Source of the DNA: Robertkochia aurantiaca
GTDB taxonomy: Bacteria; Bacteroidota; Bacteroidia; Flavobacteriales; Flavobacteriaceae
Length of the DNA: 64,000 bases
Direction of reading: 5' to 3'
NCBI RefSeq assembly: GCF_020166495.1
Contig: NZ_JAINZS010000001.1
Location: forward strand, 1 to 64,000
Shown in pieces: positions 28,644 through 41,092 of the stretch. The position numbers were made by a program, and so were the translations under genes. Positions within the stretch are counted from its first letter, which is position 1. Each line of letters begins with the position of its first letter. The notes below the pieces were generated by a model that was not told where the DNA came from, made no database searches, and saw only the letters and a program-made list of their open reading frames with translations.

Positions 28644-31508
<2,865 letters not shown>

Positions 31509-31561
31509 CAGATTTGTTATATACGTAACAATTAGTTTTATTTTGTACACTCATACTTCTT

Positions 31562-31600
31562 TACCTTTGAATCGTTGAAGCTTTTAAAATCTTACCTTTG
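31562..31600 (+). promoter_or_regulatory. Two tandem -7 boxes TACCTTTG
   Basis: The same octamer TACCTTTG occurs at 31562-31569 and 31593-31600, 31 bp apart, upstream of the 31621 gene that leads into dapA. The second box gives a leader of about 15 nt. Confidence 0.5.
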
Positions 31601-31620
31601 CGGGCAATAACAGTTATGGT

Positions 31621-32148
31621 ATGATTTTTAACAGCCTCAGGGAGAAATCCATTAAAAAGATCATTGACAGGCATTTGGGTGAGCGCGAAACCCTGGTAAA
31701 ACAGGGAAAAGAGGGTATTCGTTCCCTCGCAGTGATCATCAATTATGACGAGCTTGTAGATTACCGGCCTTTGATGAACCTGGCCGCAGCACTCGGAGTG
31801 AACAACGAAGAGGTTTACATACTTGGGTATGTGGACAAGGTGCACAGGGGAGTGAACTATATGATACCGGTGTTCTCCAGGGGAGATATCGGTCAGCGTG
31901 GAAAGTTGAAAAGCTTTGTTCTGAACGATTTTCTACAGCGGGAATATGACCTTCAGATCAATTATTTCACCGACCAGGCTGCTGTCGAAATGTTGCTTGT
32001 CGCAGCGCTCTGCAAAGCCGACTTTAAGGCAGGTATCAGCGGAGAGGTGGAAGAGCTTAACGATCTGGTGCTGCATTTGCCTGAAGGTGATTTCAGCGGA
32101 TTTCAAAACGAATTGATCAGATATTTGAAAATTTTAAAAAAGATCTAA
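31621..32148 (+). CDS. DUF6913-like protein of unknown function
   Basis: A 175-residue soluble protein. It opens with [15 protein letters not shown] and contains [26 protein letters not shown] and [22 protein letters not shown]. It resembles a flavobacterial family that I recall as DUF6913, usually just before dapA. No catalytic motif is visible. Its stop overlaps the dapA start by one base (TAATG). An ATG five bases upstream (31616) is in another frame. Confidence 0.75.
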   Translation: MIFNSLREKSIKKIIDRHLGERETLVKQGKEGIRSLAVIINYDELVDYRPLMNLAAALGVNNEEVYILGYVDKVHRGVNYMIPVFSRGDIGQRGKLKSFVLNDFLQREYDLQINYFTDQAAVEMLLVAALCKADFKAGISGEVEELNDLVLHLPEGDFSGFQNELIRYLKILKKI

Positions 32149-33047
32149 TGACACAGTTTGTCGGAACCGGAGTAGCCCTGGTAACACCGTTTAAAAATGA
32201 TTTAAGCGTCGATGTAAACGCATTGGAGCGATTGGTAAACCGCGTGATAGAAAAAGGGGTAGAGTATCTGGTGGTTCTCGGAACCACGGCAGAATCGGCT
32301 ACCCTCGAACATGAAGAGAAGCAGTTGGTCATCGATACTGTTAAAAGGGTGAACCAAAACAGGCTACCCCTTGTTCTGGGTGTGGGAGGAAACAATACAG
32401 CTGCTGTAGTAAGAGAATTGCAATCGGGTATTACGGAAGGCTTTGATGCCATACTTTCTGTATCTCCTTATTATAACAAACCAACCCAGGAGGGTATTTA
32501 CAGGCACTTTGGTGAAATTGCCAGGCATGCTGAGGTCCCTGTTATATTGTATAACGTTCCTGGGCGTACCGCCTCGAATATGCAGGCGGCCACCGTTTTA
32601 AGACTGGCTAAAGAGTTCGATAACATCATAGGGATAAAGGAAGCCTCAGGCGACCTTATGCAGGCCATGCATATTCTGAAAGACAAGCCTAAAGATTTTC
32701 TGGTGATATCAGGAGATGATGCTCTTACCCTGCCAATGGTACTTGCAGGGGGTGCAGGTGTTATTTCTGTGATCGCTCAGGGAGTGCCTGACAGATTTTC
32801 TTTTATGGTCAGGGAAGGTCTTCGTGGAAATCTTGATGTCGCTAATCACTGGCATTATCAGCTGCTTAATCTGATGGAGCTGATATTCGAAGAGGGTAAC
32901 CCGGCCGGGATCAAGGCGGTGCTGGCCCAGCAGGGTATTTGCGAACCAGTGGTCAGATTGCCTCTTGTTGAAGCTTCGGAGGCGCTGCATCTCAAACTGG
33001 CAGACGCCCTTTCTCTGTTGACTCCTGAGAATAGTCAGCCATTATAA
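32148..33047 (+). CDS. dapA: 4-hydroxy-tetrahydrodipicolinate synthase
   Basis: A 299-residue TIM-barrel lyase that condenses pyruvate with aspartate semialdehyde in the diaminopimelate/lysine pathway. The Schiff-base lysine is Lys164 in IGIKEASGD. Tyr135 in YNVPGRT and Thr46/Thr47 in LGTTAES complete the active site. It is coupled to the upstream DUF6913-like gene and followed by a hairpin terminator. Confidence 0.96.
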   Translation: MTQFVGTGVALVTPFKNDLSVDVNALERLVNRVIEKGVEYLVVLGTTAESATLEHEEKQLVIDTVKRVNQNRLPLVLGVGGNNTAAVVRELQSGITEGFDAILSVSPYYNKPTQEGIYRHFGEIARHAEVPVILYNVPGRTASNMQAATVLRLAKEFDNIIGIKEASGDLMQAMHILKDKPKDFLVISGDDALTLPMVLAGGAGVISVIAQGVPDRFSFMVREGLRGNLDVANHWHYQLLNLMELIFEEGNPAGIKAVLAQQGICEPVVRLPLVEASEALHLKLADALSLLTPENSQPL

Positions 33048-33071
33048 CCCAATAGCATCTCAGTATTTCAG

Positions 33072-33108
33072 GTTCTGCCCGACAGGTTTTAAAAGGGCGG
33101 AACTTTTT
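33072..33108 (+). terminator. dapA terminator
   Basis: GTTCTGCCC (33072-33080) pairs with GGGCGGAAC (33095-33103, one G-T pair) and is followed by TTTTTCG. It closes the dapA transcript. Confidence 0.75.
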
Positions 33109-33169
33109 CGTATTATGGCTTCCTGAAATCCGGGGTCTAAATTGTTTTTTTAAATCCCGGATAATTACC

Positions 33170-33177
33170 TAATTTTG
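33170..33177 (+). promoter_or_regulatory. -7 box TAATTTTG for bamD
   Basis: Exact TAnnTTTG match ending 4 bp before the ATG at 33182 and 10 bp before the alternative ATG at 33188, implying a leaderless or very short leader. Confidence 0.55.
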
Positions 33178-33181
33178 CCCG

Positions 33182-33988
33182 ATGATTATGAAATTCAGCA
33201 ATTTTTTCGCGATTCTCATTTCAGCCCTGATCCTTACCTCCTGCAGCGAGTATCAAAAGGTGCTGAAAGAAAGTGATGTAAAAAAGAAATATGAATACGC
33301 AGAGAATCTGTACAATGAGGGGGAATACAAAAAAGCCATTCGCCTTTTTGAACAGATCGTACCGAGCTACATAGGTAAGCCTCAGGGTGAGCGTATCATT
33401 TATTTCTATGCAGATGCCTACTATCAAACGGGTCAGTATTATCTTTCTTCCTACCAGTTTGAAAGATTCTATAAGTCATATCCCCGAAGTGAGAAGGCTG
33501 AAGAAGCGGCCTTTTTAGGAGCCAAAAGCGAATATCTTACTTCTCCGCGCTACAGTCTCGATCAGACCGCGACCATGAGTGCATTGAACAAACTGCAGGT
33601 TTTTATCAATATGTATCCTGAATCTCAGTATGTTGATGAGGCTAACGCAATGATAGAAGACCTGAGGAGTAAAATAGAGAAGAAGGCTTTTGAGATCGCA
33701 AAACAGTATAATCGTATTTCAGACTATTTTGCTTCCATCAAAGCTTTTGAGCTCTTTCTGAAAGAATATCCGGGATCGGTCTATCGTGAAGATGCTTTGT
33801 ATTACCAGTTTCTGGCATCTTATAACCTTGCGGTCAATAGCGTGTACTCCCGCAGGGAGGAGCGTCTTGAAACAGCTAAGGAAAATTATCTTACCTTAGT
33901 AGAGAATTATCCTGAATCAGAGTATCGTAAAGAAGCCGATGCCCTGGCCAGTGATATTGAATATCAATTAGAAAATTACAGTAAATAA
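33182..33988 (+). CDS. bamD: Outer membrane protein assembly factor BamD
   Basis: A 268-residue lipoprotein with lipobox LTSC (Cys21 from ATG 33182; Cys19 if translation starts at 33188). TPR-like helices follow, with AENLYNEGEYKKAIRLFEQI and FYADAYYQTGQYYLSSYQFERF, the usual BamD pattern. It is part of the BAM complex that folds outer-membrane beta-barrels. The omega-like subunit gene follows after 10 bp. Confidence 0.92.
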   Translation: MIMKFSNFFAILISALILTSCSEYQKVLKESDVKKKYEYAENLYNEGEYKKAIRLFEQIVPSYIGKPQGERIIYFYADAYYQTGQYYLSSYQFERFYKSYPRSEKAEEAAFLGAKSEYLTSPRYSLDQTATMSALNKLQVFINMYPESQYVDEANAMIEDLRSKIEKKAFEIAKQYNRISDYFASIKAFELFLKEYPGSVYREDALYYQFLASYNLAVNSVYSRREERLETAKENYLTLVENYPESEYRKEADALASDIEYQLENYSK

Positions 33989-33998
33989 TAAGTTTAAT

Positions 33999-34325
33999 AT
34001 GAGCGATTTGAGAAACTCTAATGCCCCTGTTTCAACCGTTACCTATAACAGGAATGAAATAGATACTCCTACCGAAAATATCTATGAGGCGATCTCAGTT
34101 GTAGCCAAAAGAGCTAACCAGATTAATGCTGAGGTAAAAAAGGAGCTGATTGAAAAGTTAGAGGAATTTGCCACTTACACAGACAGTCTTGAAGAGATCT
34201 TCGAGAACAAGGAGCAGATCGAAGTTTCGAAGTTTTATGAAAAACTTCCAAAGCCTCATGCCATGGCTATTCAGGAGTGGCTTGAAGATAAAATCTATTA
34301 CAGAAATACCGAAAAACAGCCCTAA
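33999..34325 (+). CDS. rpoZ: RNA polymerase omega-subunit-like protein (RpoZ)
   Basis: A 108-residue protein with the RpoZ-type core IYEAISVVAKRANQINAEVKKEL. In this phylum the omega subunit is divergent and lies between bamD and coaBC, as here. It probably stabilises the RNA polymerase beta-prime subunit. It starts 10 bp after bamD and ends 3 bp before coaBC. Confidence 0.85.
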   Translation: MSDLRNSNAPVSTVTYNRNEIDTPTENIYEAISVVAKRANQINAEVKKELIEKLEEFATYTDSLEEIFENKEQIEVSKFYEKLPKPHAMAIQEWLEDKIYYRNTEKQP

Positions 34326-34328
34326 GCT

Positions 34329-35543
34329 ATGTCGGTACTGAGCGGCAAGAATATACTTTTAGGGGTCTCCGGAGGTATTGCCGCCTATAAAACCGCATTT
34401 TTGGTGCGGTTGCTCGTAAAAGCAAAAGCCAGCGTTAAAGTTGTAATGACTGAATCTGCTAAAGATTTCATTACTCCTTTAACCCTTTCTACGTTATCTA
34501 AAAATCCCGTTCTTTCTTCCTTCACCGATGATGAAGATGAAAATGCGGTCTGGAATAACCATGTGGAACTCGGGCTGTGGGCAGATCTGATGATCATAGC
34601 TCCTGCGACGGCCAATACGCTTTCAAAAATGTGTCATGGTACGGCCGATAACCTGCTGCTGGCTACCTATCTTTCTGCTAAATGTCCGGTTTTTTTTGCT
34701 CCTGCCATGGATCTGGATATGTATAAACATCCCAGCAGTCAGGAAAGTTTCAGAAAGCTGCAGGAATTTGGGAATATCATGATCCCTGCCGGCTCAGGAG
34801 AGTTGGCGAGTGGTTTGAGCGGACCGGGCCGTATGGCTGAACCCGAAGACATCGTTTCCTTTGTTTCTGAACATCTGCTCACGGGAATGCCGCTTTATGG
34901 AAAGCGCGTTCTGATCACGGCAGGTCCAACATATGAAGCGATCGATCCGGTTCGTTTCATAGGGAATCATTCCTCTGGCCGCATGGGTTTTGCCCTGGCC
35001 GGAGAAGCCGCAAAACTTGGAGCTCATGTGGTGCTGATCACGGGGCCCACTCATCTTCAGCTCGATCACGATCAGGTAAATATCATCAGGGTGGTTTCTG
35101 CAGCCGATATGTACGATGCTGTACATGATAATTTTGAATCGTCAGATATCGCGATCCTTTCAGCCGCCGTTTCAGATTACCGGCCTAAGCATGCGGCAGA
35201 CAAGAAAATAAAGAAGAAGGCAGATGCTCTTCATATCGAACTGGAGCCAACAAAAGACATACTTGTATCGCTGGGAGAAGCCAAAAAGAACCAGTTCCTG
35301 GCGGGATTTGCCCTGGAAACAGATAATGCCCTGGAGAATGCGAAATCAAAACTCCGCCGGAAGAACCTCGATGCCATTGTTCTTAATACGCTGGAAGATG
35401 AGGGCGCGGGTTTTGGAAAATTGACAAATAAGATTACATTTATAGACAGGGAGATGCGGGAAAAGGCATTTGCCCTGAAGGCCAAGGAGGCCGTTGCTCA
35501 AGACATCTTCCATGAGATCAATCAACGTTTACTTTCAAAATAG
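34329..35543 (+). CDS. coaBC: Bifunctional phosphopantothenoylcysteine synthase/decarboxylase
   Basis: A 404-residue coenzyme A enzyme. The flavin-binding decarboxylase half starts LGVSGGIAAYK and contains NHVELGLWADLMIIAPATANT with the active histidine, plus APAMDLDMY. The synthase half begins at about 188 with RVLITAGPTYEAIDPVRF and NHSSGRMGFALA. The last 32 bp overlap the start of the DUF4835 gene in another frame. Confidence 0.95.
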   Translation: MSVLSGKNILLGVSGGIAAYKTAFLVRLLVKAKASVKVVMTESAKDFITPLTLSTLSKNPVLSSFTDDEDENAVWNNHVELGLWADLMIIAPATANTLSKMCHGTADNLLLATYLSAKCPVFFAPAMDLDMYKHPSSQESFRKLQEFGNIMIPAGSGELASGLSGPGRMAEPEDIVSFVSEHLLTGMPLYGKRVLITAGPTYEAIDPVRFIGNHSSGRMGFALAGEAAKLGAHVVLITGPTHLQLDHDQVNIIRVVSAADMYDAVHDNFESSDIAILSAAVSDYRPKHAADKKIKKKADALHIELEPTKDILVSLGEAKKNQFLAGFALETDNALENAKSKLRRKNLDAIVLNTLEDEGAGFGKLTNKITFIDREMREKAFALKAKEAVAQDIFHEINQRLLSK

Positions 35544-36423
35544 CATTATCTGGTTTTTACTGCTTTCGGTAAGCTCGTTACTGTATGCACAAGAGCTGAA
35601 TTGCACCATCATCGTCAACTCAGAACAGGTCGAACAAACCAATCAGCAGGTATTCAAAACCCTTGAGCGTTCCCTGAATGATTTTGTGAACAAATCGAAG
35701 TGGACCAACAGGAACCTGGAGCCTGACGAACGAATAGACTGCAGTATGCAGCTGACCATTACATCTTTTGATGCCAATACTTTTACGGCTAATTTGCAGA
35801 TACAGTCAAACCGGCCGGTTTATAACTCGACCTATCAGAGTCCGGTGTTCAATTATCAGGACCGGCAATTTACCTTTAACTATCTCGAGTTTGAACCCTT
35901 ATTCTTTAATCCGAATGTTTTTGAATCAAACCTGACGGCTGTTATCACCTATTACATCTATATTATTCTGGGGGTAGATGCAGATACGTTTGAAAGAGAA
36001 GGAGGAACTCCCTTTTTTAAAAGAGCCCAAAGCATTGTGAACCTGGCCCAGGGAAGTGGTTACAGCGGATGGCAGCAGACAGACGGGAACAGAACCCGGT
36101 GGGAGCTGGTCGATAACCTTTTGTCAAATACCTTTCGGGAATACCGTCTCGCTCTGTATAACTATCACCGCCTGGGGATGGATAATATGACTGATAATGC
36201 CATGCTGGCGAAGCAATCAATTGCAGGGTCTATGAAGCTGTTCGAGCGACTCAACAATACCAGGCCGAACTCCTTTGTATTGCAGACCTTTTTCGACGCC
36301 AAGGCTGAAGAAATAGCCGGGATTTTTTCCGGTGGTCCGAAAATGGATATCGTCAACCTGGTCAATACCCTGAACAAGGTGGCGCCACTTTACGGCGAGA
36401 CCTGGTCGCGTATAGAATATTAA
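35512..36423 (+). CDS. DUF4835 secreted protein
   Basis: A 303-residue protein with a signal peptide (MRSINVYFQNSIIWFLLL, cut near LLYA-QEL). The N-terminal ELNCTIIVNSEQVEQTNQQVF is typical of DUF4835, a Bacteroidota family of unknown function. The start at 35512 gives a clean signal peptide; an upstream in-frame ATG at 35494 is less likely. It overlaps coaBC by 32 bp and is followed by recN after 58 bp. Position in the bamD-rpoZ-coaBC-recN group is conserved in relatives, from memory. Confidence 0.85.
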   Translation: MRSINVYFQNSIIWFLLLSVSSLLYAQELNCTIIVNSEQVEQTNQQVFKTLERSLNDFVNKSKWTNRNLEPDERIDCSMQLTITSFDANTFTANLQIQSNRPVYNSTYQSPVFNYQDRQFTFNYLEFEPLFFNPNVFESNLTAVITYYIYIILGVDADTFEREGGTPFFKRAQSIVNLAQGSGYSGWQQTDGNRTRWELVDNLLSNTFREYRLALYNYHRLGMDNMTDNAMLAKQSIAGSMKLFERLNNTRPNSFVLQTFFDAKAEEIAGIFSGGPKMDIVNLVNTLNKVAPLYGETWSRIEY

Positions 36424-36452
36424 AGCCTTTGCAGGCATTTTCCATTAAATCT

Positions 36453-36460
36453 TATATTTG
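36453..36460 (+). promoter_or_regulatory. -7 box TATATTTG for recN
   Basis: Exact TAnnTTTG match between DUF4835 and recN, 21 bp before the TTG start at 36482. Confidence 0.6.
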
Positions 36461-36481
36461 GACCCTAAAAATTCGTGAACA

Positions 36482-38155
36482 TTGCTGAAGGTACTTTCCA
36501 TTAAAAATTATGCCCTGATCGATCAACTGCATGTTGATTTTCATGATGGTTTTACCACTATCACCGGTGAAACAGGTGCGGGTAAATCCATATTGCTTGG
36601 AGGACTCTCGCTGGTGCTGGGAAACAGGGCCGACTTAAGTGTGCTCAGGGATGCCGAACGCAAGGCTGTCATAGAAGCTTCATTTGATATAAGTGCGTAT
36701 GAACTGGAGCCGCTTTTTGACACGGAAGATCTCGATTACGAACCTGTGAGTATTCTGAGACGCGAAATACTTCCGGGGGGAAAATCAAGAGCTTTCATAA
36801 ACGATACGCCGGTGACCCTGAACGTGCTGAAAACCCTGGGTGATCGCCTTATAGATATTCATTCGCAACATCAGACACTGAGACTTACCGATAATGACTT
36901 TCAATTTAAAGTGCTCGATGGCTATGCAGGAAATCAAACCCTTTTGACTGCATACCGAAAGGATCTGAAAGAATTTCAGCAACTGGGCAGGCGACTTGAG
37001 GCGCTCAGGAATAAACGTGATGAGATGCTTAAGGAGCAGGATTATCATGCGTTTCTTTTGAATGAATTACAGGAAGCAGATCTGCAGGCAGGTATGCAGG
37101 AAGAGCTGGAAGCCGACTATGAGAGATTGAGCAATATCGAATCGCTAAAGGAGGGTATGGGGCAGGCAGCTCAATACCTGGGTGAAGAACAGTACGGAGT
37201 CGTGCAGACTCTTGCCCAGCTCAAGGCTTTGCTCAATCGCAGCCGTGGTTACGGTGATGATTACTTGCAGATATATAACCGGGTGGAGGCTTCGTTTATC
37301 GAACTGGAAGATACCTACCAGGAGATCGTTCGCCTTGAGGAAGGCCTGGAAGCCGACCCTGCTGAACTGGAAAGGGTAAATGCCCGCTTGCAAAAGCTCT
37401 ATGACCTCCAGAAAAAACACCAGGCAGTTGATGTGGAGGAGTTATTGGCGATAAAGGCAGACCTGGAACATAAAACCGGGATGAGTGAGGATCTTGAAAA
37501 GGAGATCAATCAATTGTCATCCAGGCTAACCGAACTGGAAAAGAAACTGAAGGAAGCCTCTGAAGAGCTCCGAGCCAAAAGACAACAAGCGATACCTGAA
37601 CTTTGTTCGCAATTGGAAAACGTGATGGCCGAACTTGGAATGCCCAATGCCAGATTGCACTTAAACCTCGATGAGAGCAAGGAATTTCACGCTTATGGTA
37701 TGGATGAACTTTCATTTGGTTTTTCGGCCAACAAGGGTTCAGATTTCAAAGACCTCAAAAAGGTGGCCTCAGGAGGGGAGCTGTCTCGTATCATGCTGGC
37801 GATCAAATCGATTATGGCAGGGTATACCAAACTTCCGACCATTATGTTCGATGAAATTGATACCGGTGTTTCAGGGGAGATCTCCAACAGAATGGGATTG
37901 ATTATGAAGCGTATGGCCGGTAATATGCAGGTCTTTGCCATTACCCATTTACCTCAGATAGCCTCATTGGGCGATGCCCAGTTTAAAGTTTTTAAAGAAG
38001 ACGCAGACGGAATCACCGTTTCCAGCATGCGGAAACTTTCTGAAGAAGAACGTATAAGTGAAATAGCGGAAATGCTGGGTGGAAAAGACCTTAGTGATTC
38101 GGCTCTTTCTCACGCCCGTGAGCTTCTCAGCCGACAGGAAGACTTACATTTGTAA
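36482..38155 (+). CDS. recN: DNA repair protein RecN
   Basis: A 557-residue SMC-like ATPase acting in double-strand break repair. Walker A GETGAGKS is at 29-36, a coiled coil spans about 160-370, and the signature block KKVASGGELSRIMLAIK precedes Walker B TIMFDEIDTGVSGE. The start codon is TTG at 36482 (MLKVLSIKNYALIDQL), chosen because it gives the conserved RecN N-terminus. It has its own -7 box. Confidence 0.95.
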   Translation: MLKVLSIKNYALIDQLHVDFHDGFTTITGETGAGKSILLGGLSLVLGNRADLSVLRDAERKAVIEASFDISAYELEPLFDTEDLDYEPVSILRREILPGGKSRAFINDTPVTLNVLKTLGDRLIDIHSQHQTLRLTDNDFQFKVLDGYAGNQTLLTAYRKDLKEFQQLGRRLEALRNKRDEMLKEQDYHAFLLNELQEADLQAGMQEELEADYERLSNIESLKEGMGQAAQYLGEEQYGVVQTLAQLKALLNRSRGYGDDYLQIYNRVEASFIELEDTYQEIVRLEEGLEADPAELERVNARLQKLYDLQKKHQAVDVEELLAIKADLEHKTGMSEDLEKEINQLSSRLTELEKKLKEASEELRAKRQQAIPELCSQLENVMAELGMPNARLHLNLDESKEFHAYGMDELSFGFSANKGSDFKDLKKVASGGELSRIMLAIKSIMAGYTKLPTIMFDEIDTGVSGEISNRMGLIMKRMAGNMQVFAITHLPQIASLGDAQFKVFKEDADGITVSSMRKLSEEERISEIAEMLGGKDLSDSALSHARELLSRQEDLHL

Positions 38156-38186
38156 GGAAAATGAAAGCCGTTCTGGATAAAATCAA

Positions 38187-38194
38187 TATTTTTG
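38187..38194 (+). promoter_or_regulatory. -7 box TATTTTTG for fabI
   Basis: Exact TAnnTTTG match 40 bp before the fabI start and 31 bp after the recN stop. Confidence 0.55.
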
Positions 38195-38234
38195 AACTAC
38201 GAATTCAAACCGACAATAAACTAACATTTCAAAC

Positions 38235-39047
38235 ATGTCATATAACTTATTAAAAGGAAAAAGAGGGATTATATTCGGTGCTTTGGATGAGAACTCCATC
38301 GCATGGAAAACTGCAGAAAGAGTTCATGAAGAAGGAGGAACCTTCGTGCTGACCAATGCACCCATTGCAATGAGAATGGGACAAATCAAGACCCTGGCTG
38401 AAAAGACCGGTTCAGAGATCATTCCCGCAGACGCCACCAATATCGATGATCTGAACAATCTCGTAGAAAAGTCTATGGAGATCCTGGGAGGAAAGATCGA
38501 TTTTGTTCTTCACTCCATAGGGATGTCTGTAAACGTTCGTAAGGGACGTCATTATACAGACGAGAATTATGATTTTACCCAGAAGGGGTGGGATGTGTCA
38601 GCGCTTTCTTTTCATAAGGTGTGCCAGACCCTTTACAAGCAGGACGCTATGAATGAATGGGGCAGTATCGTTGCCCTTACCTACATGGCAGCCCAACGAG
38701 CATTTCCTGATTATAACGATATGGCAGACAATAAGGCTTACCTGGAGTCTATAGCACGTAGTTTCGGTTATTTCTACGGAAAGGAAAAGAAAGTTCGTGT
38801 AAACACTATATCGCAATCTCCTACACCTACAACGGCCGGTACCGGGGTGAAAGGTTTCGACGGATTTATCAATTATGCTGAACAGATGTCTCCTTTGGGG
38901 AATGCCAGTGCTCAGGACTGTGCAGATTATACGATCTCGCTTTTTTCAGATCTTACCCGAAAAGTGACCATGCAGAACCTGTTTCACGATGGCGGTTTCT
39001 CCAACACAGGGGTAAGTCAGGAAGTGATGGAAAAATTCATGCCCTGA
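38235..39047 (+). CDS. fabI: Enoyl-ACP reductase FabI
   Basis: A 270-residue NADH-dependent enzyme for the last reduction of fatty-acid elongation. The Rossmann start is KRGIIFGALDENSIAWK. The catalytic Tyr150, Tyr160 and Lys167 match E. coli Tyr146, Tyr156 and Lys163 in LTYMAAQRAFPDYNDMADNK. Transcribed alone, with a -7 box and a strong terminator. Confidence 0.95.
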   Translation: MSYNLLKGKRGIIFGALDENSIAWKTAERVHEEGGTFVLTNAPIAMRMGQIKTLAEKTGSEIIPADATNIDDLNNLVEKSMEILGGKIDFVLHSIGMSVNVRKGRHYTDENYDFTQKGWDVSALSFHKVCQTLYKQDAMNEWGSIVALTYMAAQRAFPDYNDMADNKAYLESIARSFGYFYGKEKKVRVNTISQSPTPTTAGTGVKGFDGFINYAEQMSPLGNASAQDCADYTISLFSDLTRKVTMQNLFHDGGFSNTGVSQEVMEKFMP

Positions 39048-39065
39048 TAATATATAAAACTGAAG

Positions 39066-39092
39066 AAAAGCCACCTAAGGGGTGGCTTTTTT
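39066..39092 (+). terminator. fabI terminator
   Basis: AAAAGCCACC (39066-39075), loop TAAGG, GGTGGCTTTT (39081-39090), with further T residues. Confidence 0.88.
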
Positions 39093-39119
39093 GATGGATT
39101 CAAAAGCAATATAAAATCC

Positions 39120-40127
39120 ATGACAGATCTTGACTTTTCCTTTATCGTGCCCGTTTACAACAGACCTGAAGAGATCAGGGAACTGCTGCAGAGTCTGGCA
39201 CTAATGCGGTATGATAAGCCCTTTGAAGTGGTCATCATCGAAGACGGTTCTGAAATAAGCAGTGCAGAGGTGATTTCAGCTTATCGGTCACAGCTTACTA
39301 TAAGTTACCTTACTAAACCGAATACAGGCCCCGGAGACAGCCGGAATTTCGGCATGCTTCGCGCTAAAGGGAATTATTTTTTAATTCTGGATTCCGATTG
39401 TCTGCTGCCGCCCCATTATCTGGAAGAAGTGGAGCGGGAATTACAGGAGGCGTATGTCGATTGTTTTGGCGGTCCCGATGCAGCACATGCCGGTTTCACC
39501 GACCTGCAAAAGGCTATCAATTATGCCATGACTTCTGTGCTGACCACCGGAGGAATTCGCGGCGGAAAAAGGCAGGTAGGTAAATTTCAGCCCCGGAGTT
39601 TTAATATGGGGATCTCAAGGCAGGCGTTTGAACGCACAGGAGGTTTCGGCCGGATACATCCCGGAGAAGATCCCGACCTGACCATCAGAATCTGGAAGTC
39701 CGGATTTGATACCCGGCTTTTTCCTGAAGCCTATGTATATCACAAGCGGCGAATCGACTGGAAAAGCTTTAAATGGCAGGTGACTAAATTTGGTTTGACC
39801 CGGCCCATACTCAATCAATGGCATCCCGAGACTGCTAAGATCACCTACTGGTTTCCCACCTTGTTTACAGCAGGTCTTTGTTTAAGTATCGTTCTGGCTG
39901 TTTGGCGAATGCCTTTCTTTCTTCTGCTGTATGTCGTATATTTTACGGTGTTATGGTTGGATTCGTGGATAAAAACAGGAAAGCTTACCATCGCATTTAA
40001 AGCGCTGTATGCGGTACTTGTACAATTTTTTGGTTATGGGTGGGGATTTGCAAAATCTACCTTTTTTGTTACCTTTTTAAAGAGAAAGCCTGAGGAGGTC
40101 TTTCCGCAGTTATTTTTTAAAGATTAA
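39120..40127 (+). CDS. Family 2 glycosyltransferase, membrane-anchored
   Basis: A 335-residue GT2 enzyme. The N-terminal GT-A fold has FIVPVYNRPEEIRELLQSL and VVIIEDGSE, then the DSD metal site in LILDSDCLLPP (near residue 90) and GEDPDLTIRIW as the acceptor-side motif. Two or three C-terminal hydrophobic spans (about 245-310) should anchor it in the inner membrane. The sugar and acceptor are unknown. It precedes a YbbR protein gene by 14 bp. Confidence 0.88.
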   Translation: MTDLDFSFIVPVYNRPEEIRELLQSLALMRYDKPFEVVIIEDGSEISSAEVISAYRSQLTISYLTKPNTGPGDSRNFGMLRAKGNYFLILDSDCLLPPHYLEEVERELQEAYVDCFGGPDAAHAGFTDLQKAINYAMTSVLTTGGIRGGKRQVGKFQPRSFNMGISRQAFERTGGFGRIHPGEDPDLTIRIWKSGFDTRLFPEAYVYHKRRIDWKSFKWQVTKFGLTRPILNQWHPETAKITYWFPTLFTAGLCLSIVLAVWRMPFFLLLYVVYFTVLWLDSWIKTGKLTIAFKALYAVLVQFFGYGWGFAKSTFFVTFLKRKPEEVFPQLFFKD

Positions 40128-40141
40128 TGATCTGATACCGA

Positions 40142-41092
40142 ATGAGTAATATTTTGAAACGATATATCAAGAAACCAAAAGCAGTGATCTTTTTGCTGTT
40201 TCTGATTATCTCTGCCTTTATTTGGGTGGTCATTACCCTCTCTGACCGGTATGATTCACGTATTGCTATGGACCTGGATTACATCAATATTCCGGAAGAA
40301 AAACTGCTTATAGGAAATCCCCCCGAACAGATCAATGTCAACATAGAGAGTTCCGGTTTTGGTATTTTGTACTATCGCCTCTTTCGTCAGACCCTGTTTT
40401 TGAATGCAGCCGATTTCAAGCCTGACAACAATGCTTATTACCTGCTGGGGGAAGAGGTGCAGGAGGTGATATCTGAACAATATAAATCTCTTGAGATCAA
40501 CAGGGTGGTGAACGACTCTATAAAGATTCGCTTCGGTGAAAACCAGACCAGAGCGGTGCCGGTGAAAGCACGCATCGATCTGTCATTTGTCGAAGACTAT
40601 GAACTGGTCGATAGTCTGGTGGTGGAGCCTGATTCAGTATGGATTCATGGTCCGGAAGACATCGTGAATTCGATCGATACCATACCTACTGAAATACTCA
40701 GTCTCAAAAATGTTCAGGCTGATTTTGAGCACAGAATGACACTTTCCATACCCGATACCATCCAAAAACTTTCATATGAACCAAGAGCCGTAACGGTGAG
40801 CGGGAAGGTGGAACGTTTTTCTGAAAAGATCGTAACCGTACCCGTGCAGGTGATCAATGCTCCTGAAGATGTGACTGTCAAAACCTTTCCCGGAGAGATC
40901 AGGGTATTGTGTAAAGCTGCCATATCTGACCTCAAGCGGGTAAATCCTGCTTCTTTCAAGGTGGTGTGCGATTTCAATGATACCAGAGAGAATGCTTCTT
41001 TTCTGATACCGAGAATTGCAGAGAAACCCTCGTTTATTATTTCGGCAAACCTGTTGGAAACGAAGGTTGAATATCTTATCAAACGCTTATGA
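40142..41092 (+). CDS. YbbR-domain membrane protein (CdaR-like)
   Basis: A 316-residue protein with an N-terminal membrane span (about 14-33, AVIFLLFLIISAFIWVVITL) and YbbR-type beta repeats (IHGPEDIVNSIDTIPTE and VPVQVINAPEDVTVKTFPGE). CdaR proteins in Firmicutes regulate the cyclic-di-AMP cyclase CdaA, but no cdaA lies here, so that role is unproved. It overlaps coaE by 4 bp. Confidence 0.8.
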   Translation: MSNILKRYIKKPKAVIFLLFLIISAFIWVVITLSDRYDSRIAMDLDYINIPEEKLLIGNPPEQINVNIESSGFGILYYRLFRQTLFLNAADFKPDNNAYYLLGEEVQEVISEQYKSLEINRVVNDSIKIRFGENQTRAVPVKARIDLSFVEDYELVDSLVVEPDSVWIHGPEDIVNSIDTIPTEILSLKNVQADFEHRMTLSIPDTIQKLSYEPRAVTVSGKVERFSEKIVTVPVQVINAPEDVTVKTFPGEIRVLCKAAISDLKRVNPASFKVVCDFNDTRENASFLIPRIAEKPSFIISANLLETKVEYLIKRL

